Shown: one piece after another, positions 51,685 to 59,147 of the stretch
Numbering within the stretch: the first letter of the stretch is position 1
Layout: each line of letters starts with the position of its first letter
DNA from: JAKACA01 sp052143575
GTDB taxonomy: Bacteria > Actinomycetota > Acidimicrobiia > Acidimicrobiales > Bog-793
NCBI GenBank assembly: GCA_052143575.1
Contig: JBKQSP010000052.1
Span: 1-64,000, forward strand
DNA length: 64,000 nt
Direction: 5' to 3'
The notes under the pieces: model-generated
Told to the model about the DNA's origin: nothing
Database searches by the model: none
Seen by the model: only the letters and a program-made list of their open reading frames with translations
Made by a program: the position numbers and the translations under genes

Positions 51685-52494
51685 GTGCCGACATCTGCTG
51701 CTGCGCGCCTGCTGCCGGTGGAGAGCAGGCTGCTGCGCGGTTCCGACGACCAGTTCGACGTCCTCGCCGGCTGGGTGGCCGAGGTGGTCTCTCCCACCGA
51801 CTCCCTCCTCGACATCGGATCAGGCGACGGGGACGACGCCTACTTCTCCTTCATCCGCCCGCTCGTCGCACACATCGTGGGCGTCGATCCGGACCCGTAC
51901 GGCGCCGGGCACACCGGCATCGACGCGTGGCACCAGCTGAGCATCGAGGCGTTCGCGGCAGCGCTCACGGCGGCTCCGGCGAGCGGCGTGCCCGCCCTCA
52001 CCGAGGGCGGGGGGCCGACGCCGGGCGGGCAGGGCCCGGCGCTCTTCGACGCCGCCCTCGCCGTCTATGTCGTCGAGCACGTCGCCCAGCCGGCCGCCTT
52101 CTTCTCGGCCGCCCGTGCCTGCTTGCGCCCCGGCGGATCCCTCTTCGTCATCACGCCCAACCTCTGGCACTACTTCGGCCTGCTGGCAAAAGTGACGATG
52201 GTGCTCGGCCTCGAGGACCGCCTCCTCGGCGCCCTGCGCGCCTCGCATGCCGGCCACCGCCACGTCGCCCACTTCCCCGTTGCCTACCGGGCGAACTCGG
52301 TGCGCGCCCTGCGGCGCCTCGCCGCCGAGGCGGGCTACTCCGCGCTGCAGATACGCCATCTCGAGAACCCGGCCGTGTTCGAGACGTACTTCCCCGGCCG
52401 CTCCGTCGCCTTTCCTCGCGGTTACTCCAAGCTCATCCACCGACTCGGGCGCCCGGAGCTCTTCGGGACGCTCATCTGCCGCTTCGTCAACTGA
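51685..52494 (+). CDS. SAM-dependent methyltransferase (type 11-like)
   Basis: About 269 residues. SLLDIGSGDGDDAYFSFIRP is the SAM-binding motif I, IVGVDPDP the acidic loop, and ALAVYVVEHVAQPAAFFSAA with LRPGGSLFVITPN the rest of the fold. The C-terminal HLENPAVFETYFPGRSVAFP is seen in methyltransferases of surface polysaccharide clusters, but no such cluster is here. TAGCCT (51673-51678) directly precedes a GTG at 51679; the second GTG at 51685 is six bases away and is the better leaderless start. Confidence 0.86.
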   Translation: MPTSAAARLLPVESRLLRGSDDQFDVLAGWVAEVVSPTDSLLDIGSGDGDDAYFSFIRPLVAHIVGVDPDPYGAGHTGIDAWHQLSIEAFAAALTAAPASGVPALTEGGGPTPGGQGPALFDAALAVYVVEHVAQPAAFFSAARACLRPGGSLFVITPNLWHYFGLLAKVTMVLGLEDRLLGALRASHAGHRHVAHFPVAYRANSVRALRRLAAEAGYSALQIRHLENPAVFETYFPGRSVAFPRGYSKLIHRLGRPELFGTLICRFVN

Positions 52495-52552
52495 CGCGAC
52501 CCGTTCCGGACCGTTGGGCGCGCCCGCTGCGACACGGGGCAGAATGGCGTCC

Positions 52553-53782
52553 ATGCCGGAACAGGCCATCACGACCACCCGCCCCAGCCCGACGGAGCCC
52601 CCTCGCCTCGTCGAGGAGCGTCTCGACCAGCTGCTGGAAGAGGCCGACCCGAAGCTCGCCGACGCCGTTTCCTTCCGGCGGCGCCAGTACGAGCTCGGGT
52701 TGGCATGGGTGCATTTCCCGGAGGGCTTCGGTGGGTTGGGCCTGCCGCCCGCTCTGCAACGGTCGGTCGACCACCGCCTCGCCCGCGCCGGCGCTCAGCC
52801 GCACGGGCTCTTCGAGTTCTTCGGCCTCGCCATGGCCGGCCCGACCGTCGTCACGCACGGCTCCGACGAGATCCGTCACCGCCTCCTGCCTCGCCTCTTC
52901 AGCGGCGAGGACTCCTGGTGCCAGCTCTTCAGCGAGCCGGGCGCCGGCTCTGACCTGGCTGGCCTCTCCACGAGGGCCGTCCGCGACGGCGACGAATGGG
53001 TCGTCAGCGGGCAGAAGGTCTGGAACACCCTCGCCCACGTCTCGCACCGCGGCATGCTCGTGACTCGCACGGACCCGGAGGCGCCCAAGCACAAGGGTCT
53101 CACGTACTTCGCCCTCGACATGCACTCGCCCGGGGTGGAGGTGCGGCCGCTCCGCCAGATGACCGGCGAGGCGGAGTTCAACGAGGTCTACCTGACCGAG
53201 GTGCGGGTACCGGACGCCGACCGCGTCGGGGACGTCGGCGACGGCTGGCGCGTGGCGATGAGCACGCTCATGAACGAGCGCACCTCGATCGGTGGCAGTG
53301 GCGCACCGGTGCGCGGCTCGGGGCCGATCGCCGAGGCCGTGCGCATCTGGACCGAGGAGCCCGGACCGAAGACCGCCGTGCAGCGCGACGCCCTCATGCG
53401 CCTGTGGACCGAGGCCGAGGTGCTCAGGCTCACGAACCTGCGGGCCGGTGGCAACCGCCGCGCCGGCAACCCAGGACCGGAGGGCTCCATCGCCAAGCTG
53501 CAGTTCGCCGAGATCAACAAGCGCATCTACGACCTCTGCGTCGACCTGCTCGGTCCGGCCGCACTCGTCGACTACGACTACACGATGCGGCGCAGCGAGC
53601 ACCTCGGCCTCGTGGGACCACCGGGATCGGCGAGGAAGATGTTCCTGCGGTCGAGGGCGAATTCCATCGAGGGAGGCACGTCGGAAATCCAGCGCAACAT
53701 CCTCGGTGAGCGCGTCCTCGGCCTCCCCGGCGACGTCCGCGTCGACAAGGACGTGCCCTGGTCCAAGGTGCCCCGCAGCTGA
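52553..53782 (+). CDS. Acyl-CoA dehydrogenase
   Basis: About 409 residues, FAD-dependent, catalysing the first step of acyl-CoA beta-oxidation. LFSEPGAGSDLAGLSTRAVR, GQKVWNTLAHVSHRGMLVTR and the C-terminal GGTSEIQRNILGERVLGLP are the family signatures. The catalytic base cannot be fixed with certainty. It resembles the FadE group of actinobacteria. Electrons would pass to EtfBA and then to an EtfD-type reductase such as the one encoded near 9-11 kb. ATG at 52553 is seven bases after CAGAAT; another ATG lies at 52544. Confidence 0.94.
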   Translation: MPEQAITTTRPSPTEPPRLVEERLDQLLEEADPKLADAVSFRRRQYELGLAWVHFPEGFGGLGLPPALQRSVDHRLARAGAQPHGLFEFFGLAMAGPTVVTHGSDEIRHRLLPRLFSGEDSWCQLFSEPGAGSDLAGLSTRAVRDGDEWVVSGQKVWNTLAHVSHRGMLVTRTDPEAPKHKGLTYFALDMHSPGVEVRPLRQMTGEAEFNEVYLTEVRVPDADRVGDVGDGWRVAMSTLMNERTSIGGSGAPVRGSGPIAEAVRIWTEEPGPKTAVQRDALMRLWTEAEVLRLTNLRAGGNRRAGNPGPEGSIAKLQFAEINKRIYDLCVDLLGPAALVDYDYTMRRSEHLGLVGPPGSARKMFLRSRANSIEGGTSEIQRNILGERVLGLPGDVRVDKDVPWSKVPRS

Positions 53783-53789
53783 GAGCCGC

Positions 53790-54221
53790 TCAGACGAGCG
53801 AGGCGTCGAGCGTGATCTCGGTGCCGGCCAACGCCTTCGAAACGGGGCAGTTCGCCTTGGCGCTCTCGGCCTCCACCTGAAAGGCCTCGGCGTCGATCCC
53901 CGGCACCTCGGCCTCGGTGACGAGATCGATCCGCGTGATGGCGAAACCGGTATCGAGTCGCTCGAGTCGTACGTTCGCTTTCGTGTGCACCCGCGTCGCC
54001 ACGTGCCCGGCTCTCGCCAGCCCGACTGAGAGGGCCATGGAGAAACAGGCGGCATGGGCCGCCCCGACCAGCTCCTCCGGGTTCGTGCCCTGCACGCCCT
54101 CCTCGTCCTCGAAACGCGACTTGGCCGAATACGGCCCGCTGAAGGCGCCGCTCCCGAGGCTGACCTTGCCCTGACCGGAGAGGTCGCCCTCCCATACCGC
54201 TTCACCCGTGCGCTCTGGCAC
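53790..54221 (-). CDS. OsmC/Ohr-family peroxiredoxin
   Basis: 143 residues. Both redox cysteines are present: AAHAACFSMALSVGLARAGH and AKANCPVSKALAGTEI, giving the family's thiol peroxidase pair for organic hydroperoxides. EELVGAAHAACFSMAL favours the OsmC rather than Ohr subgroup. The start is GTG at 54221 following GGAGGTG. Its stop is seven bases from the convergent acyl-CoA dehydrogenase stop. Confidence 0.93.
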   Translation of the reverse strand: MPERTGEAVWEGDLSGQGKVSLGSGAFSGPYSAKSRFEDEEGVQGTNPEELVGAAHAACFSMALSVGLARAGHVATRVHTKANVRLERLDTGFAITRIDLVTEAEVPGIDAEAFQVEAESAKANCPVSKALAGTEITLDASLV

Positions 54222-54275
54222 CCGACACCTCCATGTCGATCGTGTCCCGTTCCGGCGGACCCTATCGGCGAGGCC

Positions 54276-55223
54276 TCAGCCCGCCGCCGTCGGGAGCACG
54301 CGGGTCACCCAGCCCTGTGCGTCCCGCCACCCACGTGCCATCGCTCTCGAGTTGAAGCCGGCGGAAAACGAGCCGTCTGCCGTGACGGCGATGCCGCCGC
54401 CGTCCCCGCCGAGGCGTGCAACGGCATGGAGGGCGACCTCCATGGCAGCGGCGACGTCACGACCGGCTCGCATCTCCCAGTCGATCCGATGGCCGAAACC
54501 CACCACGACGAACGCCTCGCCGGCCCCTGTCGCCGATACGGCCGAGGTGTCGGCGTCCGCCCACACGCCGGCGCCCGGGATGGGCGAGTCGCCGACGCGG
54601 CCGGGCAGTTGCCCGCGGCGACCGCCCGTGCTCGTGGCCGCCGCCACCCGGCCGTCGCCATCGACCGCAACGGCGCCGACCGTGCCGCTCTCGGACGTCG
54701 GCCCCGCGCCGGCGTCCTCGGTCTCGCCGGTGGAGCCCGCCCGCATCGCCGGCGTCATGGCGTCGAAGCCCCACGCCTCGGCGAACCGGTCCGCTCCGTC
54801 GCCTGCCAGCAGCACCGGACCGTCCGGAGGACCCCCGATCTCGGCCACCTTCGACGCCACGCGCACGGGGTTCGCCGGAAAGGTCGCCGCACAGATCGCC
54901 CCGACCCGGCCGGTCGTGCCGTCCATGACGCCGGCGTCGAGCTCGAAGGTCCCCTCGGCGGTGGCCACGCCGCCGCGGCCGGCGTTGAACCGGGCGCTGT
55001 CCTCCAGGTTGGCCACCGCTTCCACGGCAGCCTGCAGCGCAGACCCCCCGGTCGAGAGGACCTCCCAGGCGGCCGCCATCGCCGCCTCGAGGCCCCGGTG
55101 GATGCCGACGGCGGCGGCGTCCGAGGTCACGAGGTCGAAATTCCCCGCCCCGCCGTGCACGACGACGGCCGGCAACGACAAGCGCCCCACGTCAGCCGAG
55201 ATGCCGCCTTCCATCGCGCTCAT
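54276..55223 (-). CDS. Isoaspartyl peptidase/L-asparaginase (Ntn hydrolase, plant type)
   Basis: 315 residues. The precursor should self-cleave before the catalytic Thr in SGTVGAVAVDGDGRVAAATS, giving alpha and beta chains. VVVHGGAG opens the protein and GGRRGQLPGRVGDSPIPGAG is the typical segment after the cleavage point. It removes isoaspartyl dipeptides or asparagine. A roughly 15-residue Glu/Gly/Ser-rich stretch precedes the cleavage site. ATG at 55223 follows GGAGGTG. Confidence 0.93.
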   Translation of the reverse strand: MSAMEGGISADVGRLSLPAVVVHGGAGNFDLVTSDAAAVGIHRGLEAAMAAAWEVLSTGGSALQAAVEAVANLEDSARFNAGRGGVATAEGTFELDAGVMDGTTGRVGAICAATFPANPVRVASKVAEIGGPPDGPVLLAGDGADRFAEAWGFDAMTPAMRAGSTGETEDAGAGPTSESGTVGAVAVDGDGRVAAATSTGGRRGQLPGRVGDSPIPGAGVWADADTSAVSATGAGEAFVVVGFGHRIDWEMRAGRDVAAAMEVALHAVARLGGDGGGIAVTADGSFSAGFNSRAMARGWRDAQGWVTRVLPTAAG

Positions 55224-55428
55224 GCAACCACCTCCGCTGCGTGCTCACTCGGGTCGCCCGACGATATCGGTCGCGTCGTGCCGTCCCTCCGCAGGCAACG
55301 CAGTGGCGGGAATGCGGCACGCCGGCCGCCCCGGCCGCCCCGGCCGGGCAGGATGGGGACGTGGCATCGTGCCGGTCACCGAATCCGGACCGGGGTCGTC
55401 ATGACGTCCCCGCCGCGGAGCCGCAGAG

Positions 55429-56355
55429 ATGACGCGTCGCGGCTGGGTGCTGTTCATCGCTCTCGGGATCATCTGGGGACTGCCCTACCTGTTGATCAAG
55501 GTGGCCGTGCGCGAGGTCAGCCCGGCCTTCCTCGTGCTGGCGCGTACCGGTGGTGGGGCCGTGCTCCTGCTGCCCGTCGCCGCCCTGCGCGGGGAGCTGC
55601 GGACGGCGCTGCGGTACTGGCGTCCGCTCGTGATCTACACCGGTGTCGAGATGGGCATCCCCTGGATCCTGTTGTTCCACGCCGAGGAGCGACTGCCGAG
55701 CTCGCTCTCCGGCCTGCTCATCGCCGCCGTGCCCCTCGTGGGCGCTGTGCTCGCCTGGCTGACGCGATCGGATCGCCTCGACCGCCGGCGCCTCCTCGGT
55801 CTCGCCATCGGCTTCAGCGGGGTGGCGTTGCTCGTCGGCTTCGACGTCGGGCATTCGGACATCTGGGCGGCCGCCTCCATCGGCGGCGTCGTCATCGGCT
55901 ACGCCCTCGGGCCCTGGATCGTCGCTCATCACCTCTCGGAAGCGCCGCCGCTCGGCATGGTCGCCGGTTCGCTCGCCATCTGCGCTCTCGTCTACGCACC
56001 GATTGCCGCCTTCCAGCTGCCCCAGCACGCCTTGAAGGCGCCAGAAGTCGAGTCCGTCGTGGGTTTGACGCTCGTCTGCACGGTGCTGGCCTTCCTCGTC
56101 TTCTTCGCCCTCATCGCCGAGGTGGGCGCTTACCGGGCGACGATCATCACCTACGTCAACCCTGCGGTGGCCGTGCTCCTCGGGGTGAGCGTGCTGGGGG
56201 AGGCGTTCGGGCTGGCAACGGTGGCGGGTTTCGTGCTGATCATCGCCGGCTGCTTCTTCGCCACCGGACGCCCCGGCCGGGATTCGAGATCACAGGACCC
56301 GAACCAGAGCACTGCTCTTGACAGTGACCACCCGATAGTGAATACTGATCTCTAA
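55429..56355 (+). CDS. EamA/DMT-family transporter
   Basis: 308 residues with ten predicted membrane helices in two EamA repeats (RRGWVLFIALGIIWGLPYLL; VVGLTLVCTVLAFLVFFALI). Likely exports a metabolite or drug; the substrate is unknown. It has a disordered tail (SRSQDPNQSTALDSDH). The last 50 bases contain the promoter and first operator of the downstream epimerase, so the coding end and regulatory DNA overlap. Confidence 0.9.
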   Translation: MTRRGWVLFIALGIIWGLPYLLIKVAVREVSPAFLVLARTGGGAVLLLPVAALRGELRTALRYWRPLVIYTGVEMGIPWILLFHAEERLPSSLSGLLIAAVPLVGAVLAWLTRSDRLDRRRLLGLAIGFSGVALLVGFDVGHSDIWAAASIGGVVIGYALGPWIVAHHLSEAPPLGMVAGSLAICALVYAPIAAFQLPQHALKAPEVESVVGLTLVCTVLAFLVFFALIAEVGAYRATIITYVNPAVAVLLGVSVLGEAFGLATVAGFVLIIAGCFFATGRPGRDSRSQDPNQSTALDSDHPIVNTDL

Positions 56356-56370
56356 GGAGAGCACTGCTCT
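56306..56370 (+). promoter_or_regulatory. Near-consensus promoter flanked by two identical operators
   Basis: AGAGCACTGCTCT, a perfect 13-bp palindrome, occurs at 56306-56318 and again at 56358-56370, centres 52 bp apart (about five helical turns). Between them TTGACA (56318-56323) and AATACT (56341-56346) form a promoter with a 17-bp spacer. The first operator overlaps the -35 and the second lies just after the start site. It should drive the epimerase at 56395 and be shut by a TetR-type repressor that is not encoded next to it. Confidence 0.85.
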
Positions 56371-56394
56371 CACACTCGTAGAGGGAGGTTCACG

Positions 56395-57399
56395 ATGGGT
56401 CGCCATGTCGTCGTCGGAGCGGGAGCCGTCGGCTCGGCCGTAGCGGGCGCGCTGGCCGATGCCGGGCATTCCGTGCTCGTGGTCACACGGCGAGGAGGCG
56501 GTCCGGAGCACGGCGCTGTCGAGCGGGCGGCCGCTGACGTCACCGACGTGGCGCGCCTCACGGAGCTCACGACGGGAGCAGACGCCCTCTACAACTGCGC
56601 CAACCCCCGCTATGGCGACTGGTTGCGAGACTGGCCGCCCATGGCGGCGGCCTTCTTGGCGGCGGCCGAGCGAACGGGCGCCCGCCTCGTGACGATGAGC
56701 AATCTCTACGGCTACGGCCCGCTGGATCATCCCATGACCGAGCGCGACCCTCTTGCCGCCGCCGGCCCCAAGGGCCGCACGCGCGCCGCCATGTGGGAGG
56801 CGGCCATCGCGGCTCACCACGCCGGGCGCGTGCGGGTGACCGAGGCGCGGGCGTCCGACTTCTACGGTCCAGGCGTCACGACCGAGGGGCACCTCGGCGA
56901 GCGGGTCGTGCCGCGAGTCCTGCGCCAGAAGGCCGTGACCGTGCTGGGCAGCCGACGGGCACGCCACAGCTGGACCTACATCCCCGACGTGGGGCGCACC
57001 CTCACCGTCCTCGGCACGGACGAGCGGGCGCTCGGCCGAGCCTGGCACGTGCCGACGGCGCCGCCCTGCTCGCAGACGGAGATCATCGAGGCAGTGGCGG
57101 CGGCTGCCGGTCTGCCGGCGCCGGTCGTGCGGGAGGCCCCGGCCTCCATCGTCCGCCTCGCGGGCGTGTTCTCGCGGGATCTGCGAGAGCTCGCCGAGGT
57201 GCGCTATCAGTTCGAGGCACCCTTCGTGCTCGACTCCTCCGCCGCCACGGCGACCTTCGGGCTCCTCCCGACACCGCTGCCGGAGGGCGTCGCGACCACC
57301 GTCGCCTGGTGGCGGCAGCGCCTCGGAGAGGCCGGCGACCTCAGGGCTCCTGCCAGGGGCGGCGCACTCCCCACCCCGTTGCGGAACGCCCCCTCATGA
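56395..57399 (+). CDS. NAD-dependent epimerase/dehydratase family protein
   Basis: 334 residues, extended SDR fold. The N-terminal GRHVVVGAGAVGSAVAGALA is an atypical GxGxxG NAD-binding loop. TMSNLYGYG followed by a lysine-poor region suggests an atypical active site: where YxxxK is expected the chain reads MWEAAI, so enzymatic activity is uncertain. AGRVRVTEARASDFYGPGVT is usual for this family. ATG at 56395 follows GAGGGAGG. Its 3' end overlaps the convergent DUF4097 gene by 59 bases. The two-operator promoter suggests inducible expression. Confidence 0.86.
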   Translation: MGRHVVVGAGAVGSAVAGALADAGHSVLVVTRRGGGPEHGAVERAAADVTDVARLTELTTGADALYNCANPRYGDWLRDWPPMAAAFLAAAERTGARLVTMSNLYGYGPLDHPMTERDPLAAAGPKGRTRAAMWEAAIAAHHAGRVRVTEARASDFYGPGVTTEGHLGERVVPRVLRQKAVTVLGSRRARHSWTYIPDVGRTLTVLGTDERALGRAWHVPTAPPCSQTEIIEAVAAAAGLPAPVVREAPASIVRLAGVFSRDLRELAEVRYQFEAPFVLDSSAATATFGLLPTPLPEGVATTVAWWRQRLGEAGDLRAPARGGALPTPLRNAPS

Positions 57400-58408
57400 G
57401 ATCCGCCACGTCACCCAAGCCGGCGAGATCACCCAGGCCGACGAGGTCAGCCAAGCCGGCGAGCTTGGCGAGGCCCCGCATGCCGGGGAACCCACCGCCG
57501 CCGTACTCGCCGCCGGCGAAGTCGCCGCCCGTGACCGCCCCGACCGAGAAGTCGGCACCGCCCGGGAAGTCGGCAGCGAAGTCACCGCCGCCCGGGCCGG
57601 CGCCGCCACCGCCCCCGTCAGGTGACGAGCCGCCGGAGTGCACGAGGATGTCCCCGGACACCGTTCGGCACGAGATGCGCAGGTTCGCCCCGGCCTCGCC
57701 TTCGCCTTCTGCTGCCAGCGTGCACTTCGAGTCGCCCGTGACGGTGACGAGATCCAGCCAGGCTCCGACGCCCGACCCGACGCCGATGCGGACGTCGCCG
57801 GAGACGCCGTTGACGGAGAGATCTCCCTCGTAGGCGCAGCCGACCGTGACGTCCCCGGAGGCGGTGCGGAAACGGGCGTCGTGTGCCACCGAAGCCACCC
57901 GCACGTCGCCGCTGGCCGTCGTCACGGCGGCGCGCCCGCCGATCGCTTCGGCGCTGATGTCGCCGCTGGCGGTTTGCAGCTCGAGAGCGCCCAGCACGTC
58001 GCCGAGCCGGATGTCGCCGCTGGCGGTCGTGACGCTGGCGGCATCACAGGTGTCCTGCACCCTGACGTCGCCACTGGCCGTCTTCACTTCCAAGGCTCCG
58101 AGCGGCCCCGTGCAGGAGATGTCGGCGGAGGCCGTTCGGATCCGTGCGGAGGATGCAGCCGGCACGAGCACCCGCATCTGCAGCGAGGCCTCGCGGAGCT
58201 TCCGCTTCGGGACCCGCACCTCGAGTCGCGAGCCGTCGCAGCTGACTTCGGTGCTGGCGATCTGCTCGCGGGCGAGATCGCTCTCGCCTCCGAGGGGCTC
58301 GAGCTGCACCAGCACCTCGTCCGTGGCGCCGAGGGCGAGCTCGACGCTACCGGCCGCTAGCTCCAGATCCGCCCTGAGCGGTCCGTTGGCTGGGAACGTC
58401 CATTCCAT
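57341..58408 (-). CDS. DUF4097-type beta-helix protein
   Basis: About 355 residues. Strand repeats built on TASGDV/TASGDI occur six or more times (KTASGDVRV, TTASGDIRL, QTASGDISA, RTASGDVTV), as in DUF4097 putative adhesins. No signal peptide is seen, so it is probably cytoplasmic here. After a Gly-rich stretch the C-terminus ends in Leu/Gly/Asp repeats (LAGLADLVGLGDLAGLGD). ATG at 58408 (MEWTFP) has GGAAAGGA before it and is preferred to GTG at 58432. It follows a ribbon-helix-helix regulator, the usual pairing for this family. Confidence 0.82.
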   Translation of the reverse strand: MEWTFPANGPLRADLELAAGSVELALGATDEVLVQLEPLGGESDLAREQIASTEVSCDGSRLEVRVPKRKLREASLQMRVLVPAASSARIRTASADISCTGPLGALEVKTASGDVRVQDTCDAASVTTASGDIRLGDVLGALELQTASGDISAEAIGGRAAVTTASGDVRVASVAHDARFRTASGDVTVGCAYEGDLSVNGVSGDVRIGVGSGVGAWLDLVTVTGDSKCTLAAEGEGEAGANLRISCRTVSGDILVHSGGSSPDGGGGGAGPGGGDFAADFPGGADFSVGAVTGGDFAGGEYGGGGFPGMRGLAKLAGLADLVGLGDLAGLGDVADLMRGRSATGWGVRRPWQEP

Positions 58409-58536
58409 CGGTGGTGTCCTTTCCATTGTCACGAGCCGTCATTCGAAGGGTGCTGAGAGGTGTTCCGTTCAAGGTGGTCCGGGCGGCCGGCCTCTGAGGG
58501 GGCGGCGCCGATCCAGTGATCATCCACATGCCCCGG

Positions 58537-59007
58537 TCACCCCCTCACGAATCCGGTCATGCGCCGGCCCCCGCGCCGCGGGGCCGGTGGCAGACGAAGA
58601 GCGTGGGCCGCAGCGTCGACGAGCCAGCTGTTGAGCGACACCCCGTCGCGAGCAGCCGCTCGCTCGGCTTGGGTCTTCAAGGCTTCCGGAAGGCGGAGCG
58701 TGACGCGTGCGACTTCGGCGTCGGTCCGCTCGACGGAGTCCGTGTCGGTGGAGGTGCCCCCCAAGGTGGTCACCGTCAGGGAGAGAATCGGATCGCTCCC
58801 TTGCAGGCGCACCTCCACCGACGTGCCGGGCAGGGATGCGGTCAGCTCGTCTGCAGCCTGCTGCAAGGCGTCGAGGAACCTCAAGCGCACGGCGGAACCC
58901 AACGCCTCCACCAGCACGTCAGCGACGCGACGTGTGTCCTCGCCACCGACGGCGGCCGCACGCTTCAAGTCGTCTTCGAGTCCTTCGACAATCGGTGCCA
59001 GCAACAT
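58537..59007 (-). CDS. Ribbon-helix-helix (HicB/Arc-like) regulator paired with DUF4097 gene
   Basis: 156 residues. The C-terminal RHH domain is clear: VARVTLRLPEALKTQAERAA then GVSLNSWLVDAAAHAL. The N-terminal 90 residues are a mixed alpha-beta region of unknown role. Such genes are often labelled HicB antitoxin but regularly precede DUF4097 genes with no HicA toxin, and none is seen here. ATG at 59007 is six bases after a -10 element, and a palindrome covering that promoter is the likely autoregulatory operator. Confidence 0.85.
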   Translation of the reverse strand: MLLAPIVEGLEDDLKRAAAVGGEDTRRVADVLVEALGSAVRLRFLDALQQAADELTASLPGTSVEVRLQGSDPILSLTVTTLGGTSTDTDSVERTDAEVARVTLRLPEALKTQAERAAARDGVSLNSWLVDAAAHALRLPPAPRRGGRRMTGFVRG

Positions 59008-59042
59008 GATGTCACTATGACATCACTCTTGACGTCTGTCAA
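59008..59042 (-). promoter_or_regulatory. Leaderless promoter and operator of the RHH gene
   Basis: On the minus strand TTGACA (59042-59037), 17 bp, then CATAGT (59019-59014) form the promoter; the ATG follows after six bases. GATGTCACTATGACATC (59008-59024) is a perfect palindrome with 7-bp arms lying on the -10. A second imperfect dyad TTGACGTCTGTCAA (59029-59042) covers the -35. The arrangement suits cooperative binding of RHH dimers. Confidence 0.75.
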
Positions 59043-59147
59043 GCATCTTCCCGGTGTCAGCATGAAGTCGCAGGTCGGAAGCCTGCAAGCGCAGCCGAGG
59101 GAGCCTCCCACCAGCATCGAGGAGCCTGATCACGGTACGATCCGGCC

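Noticed and set aside
54054..56321. 755-residue + strand frame over OsmC, peptidase and transporter
   Set aside because: It crosses three well-recognised genes in wrong frames and is Arg/His/Pro-rich.
58537..59007. HicB antitoxin of a HicAB toxin-antitoxin pair
   Set aside because: The RHH domain fits, but no hicA-size toxin is adjacent and the partner is a DUF4097 gene.
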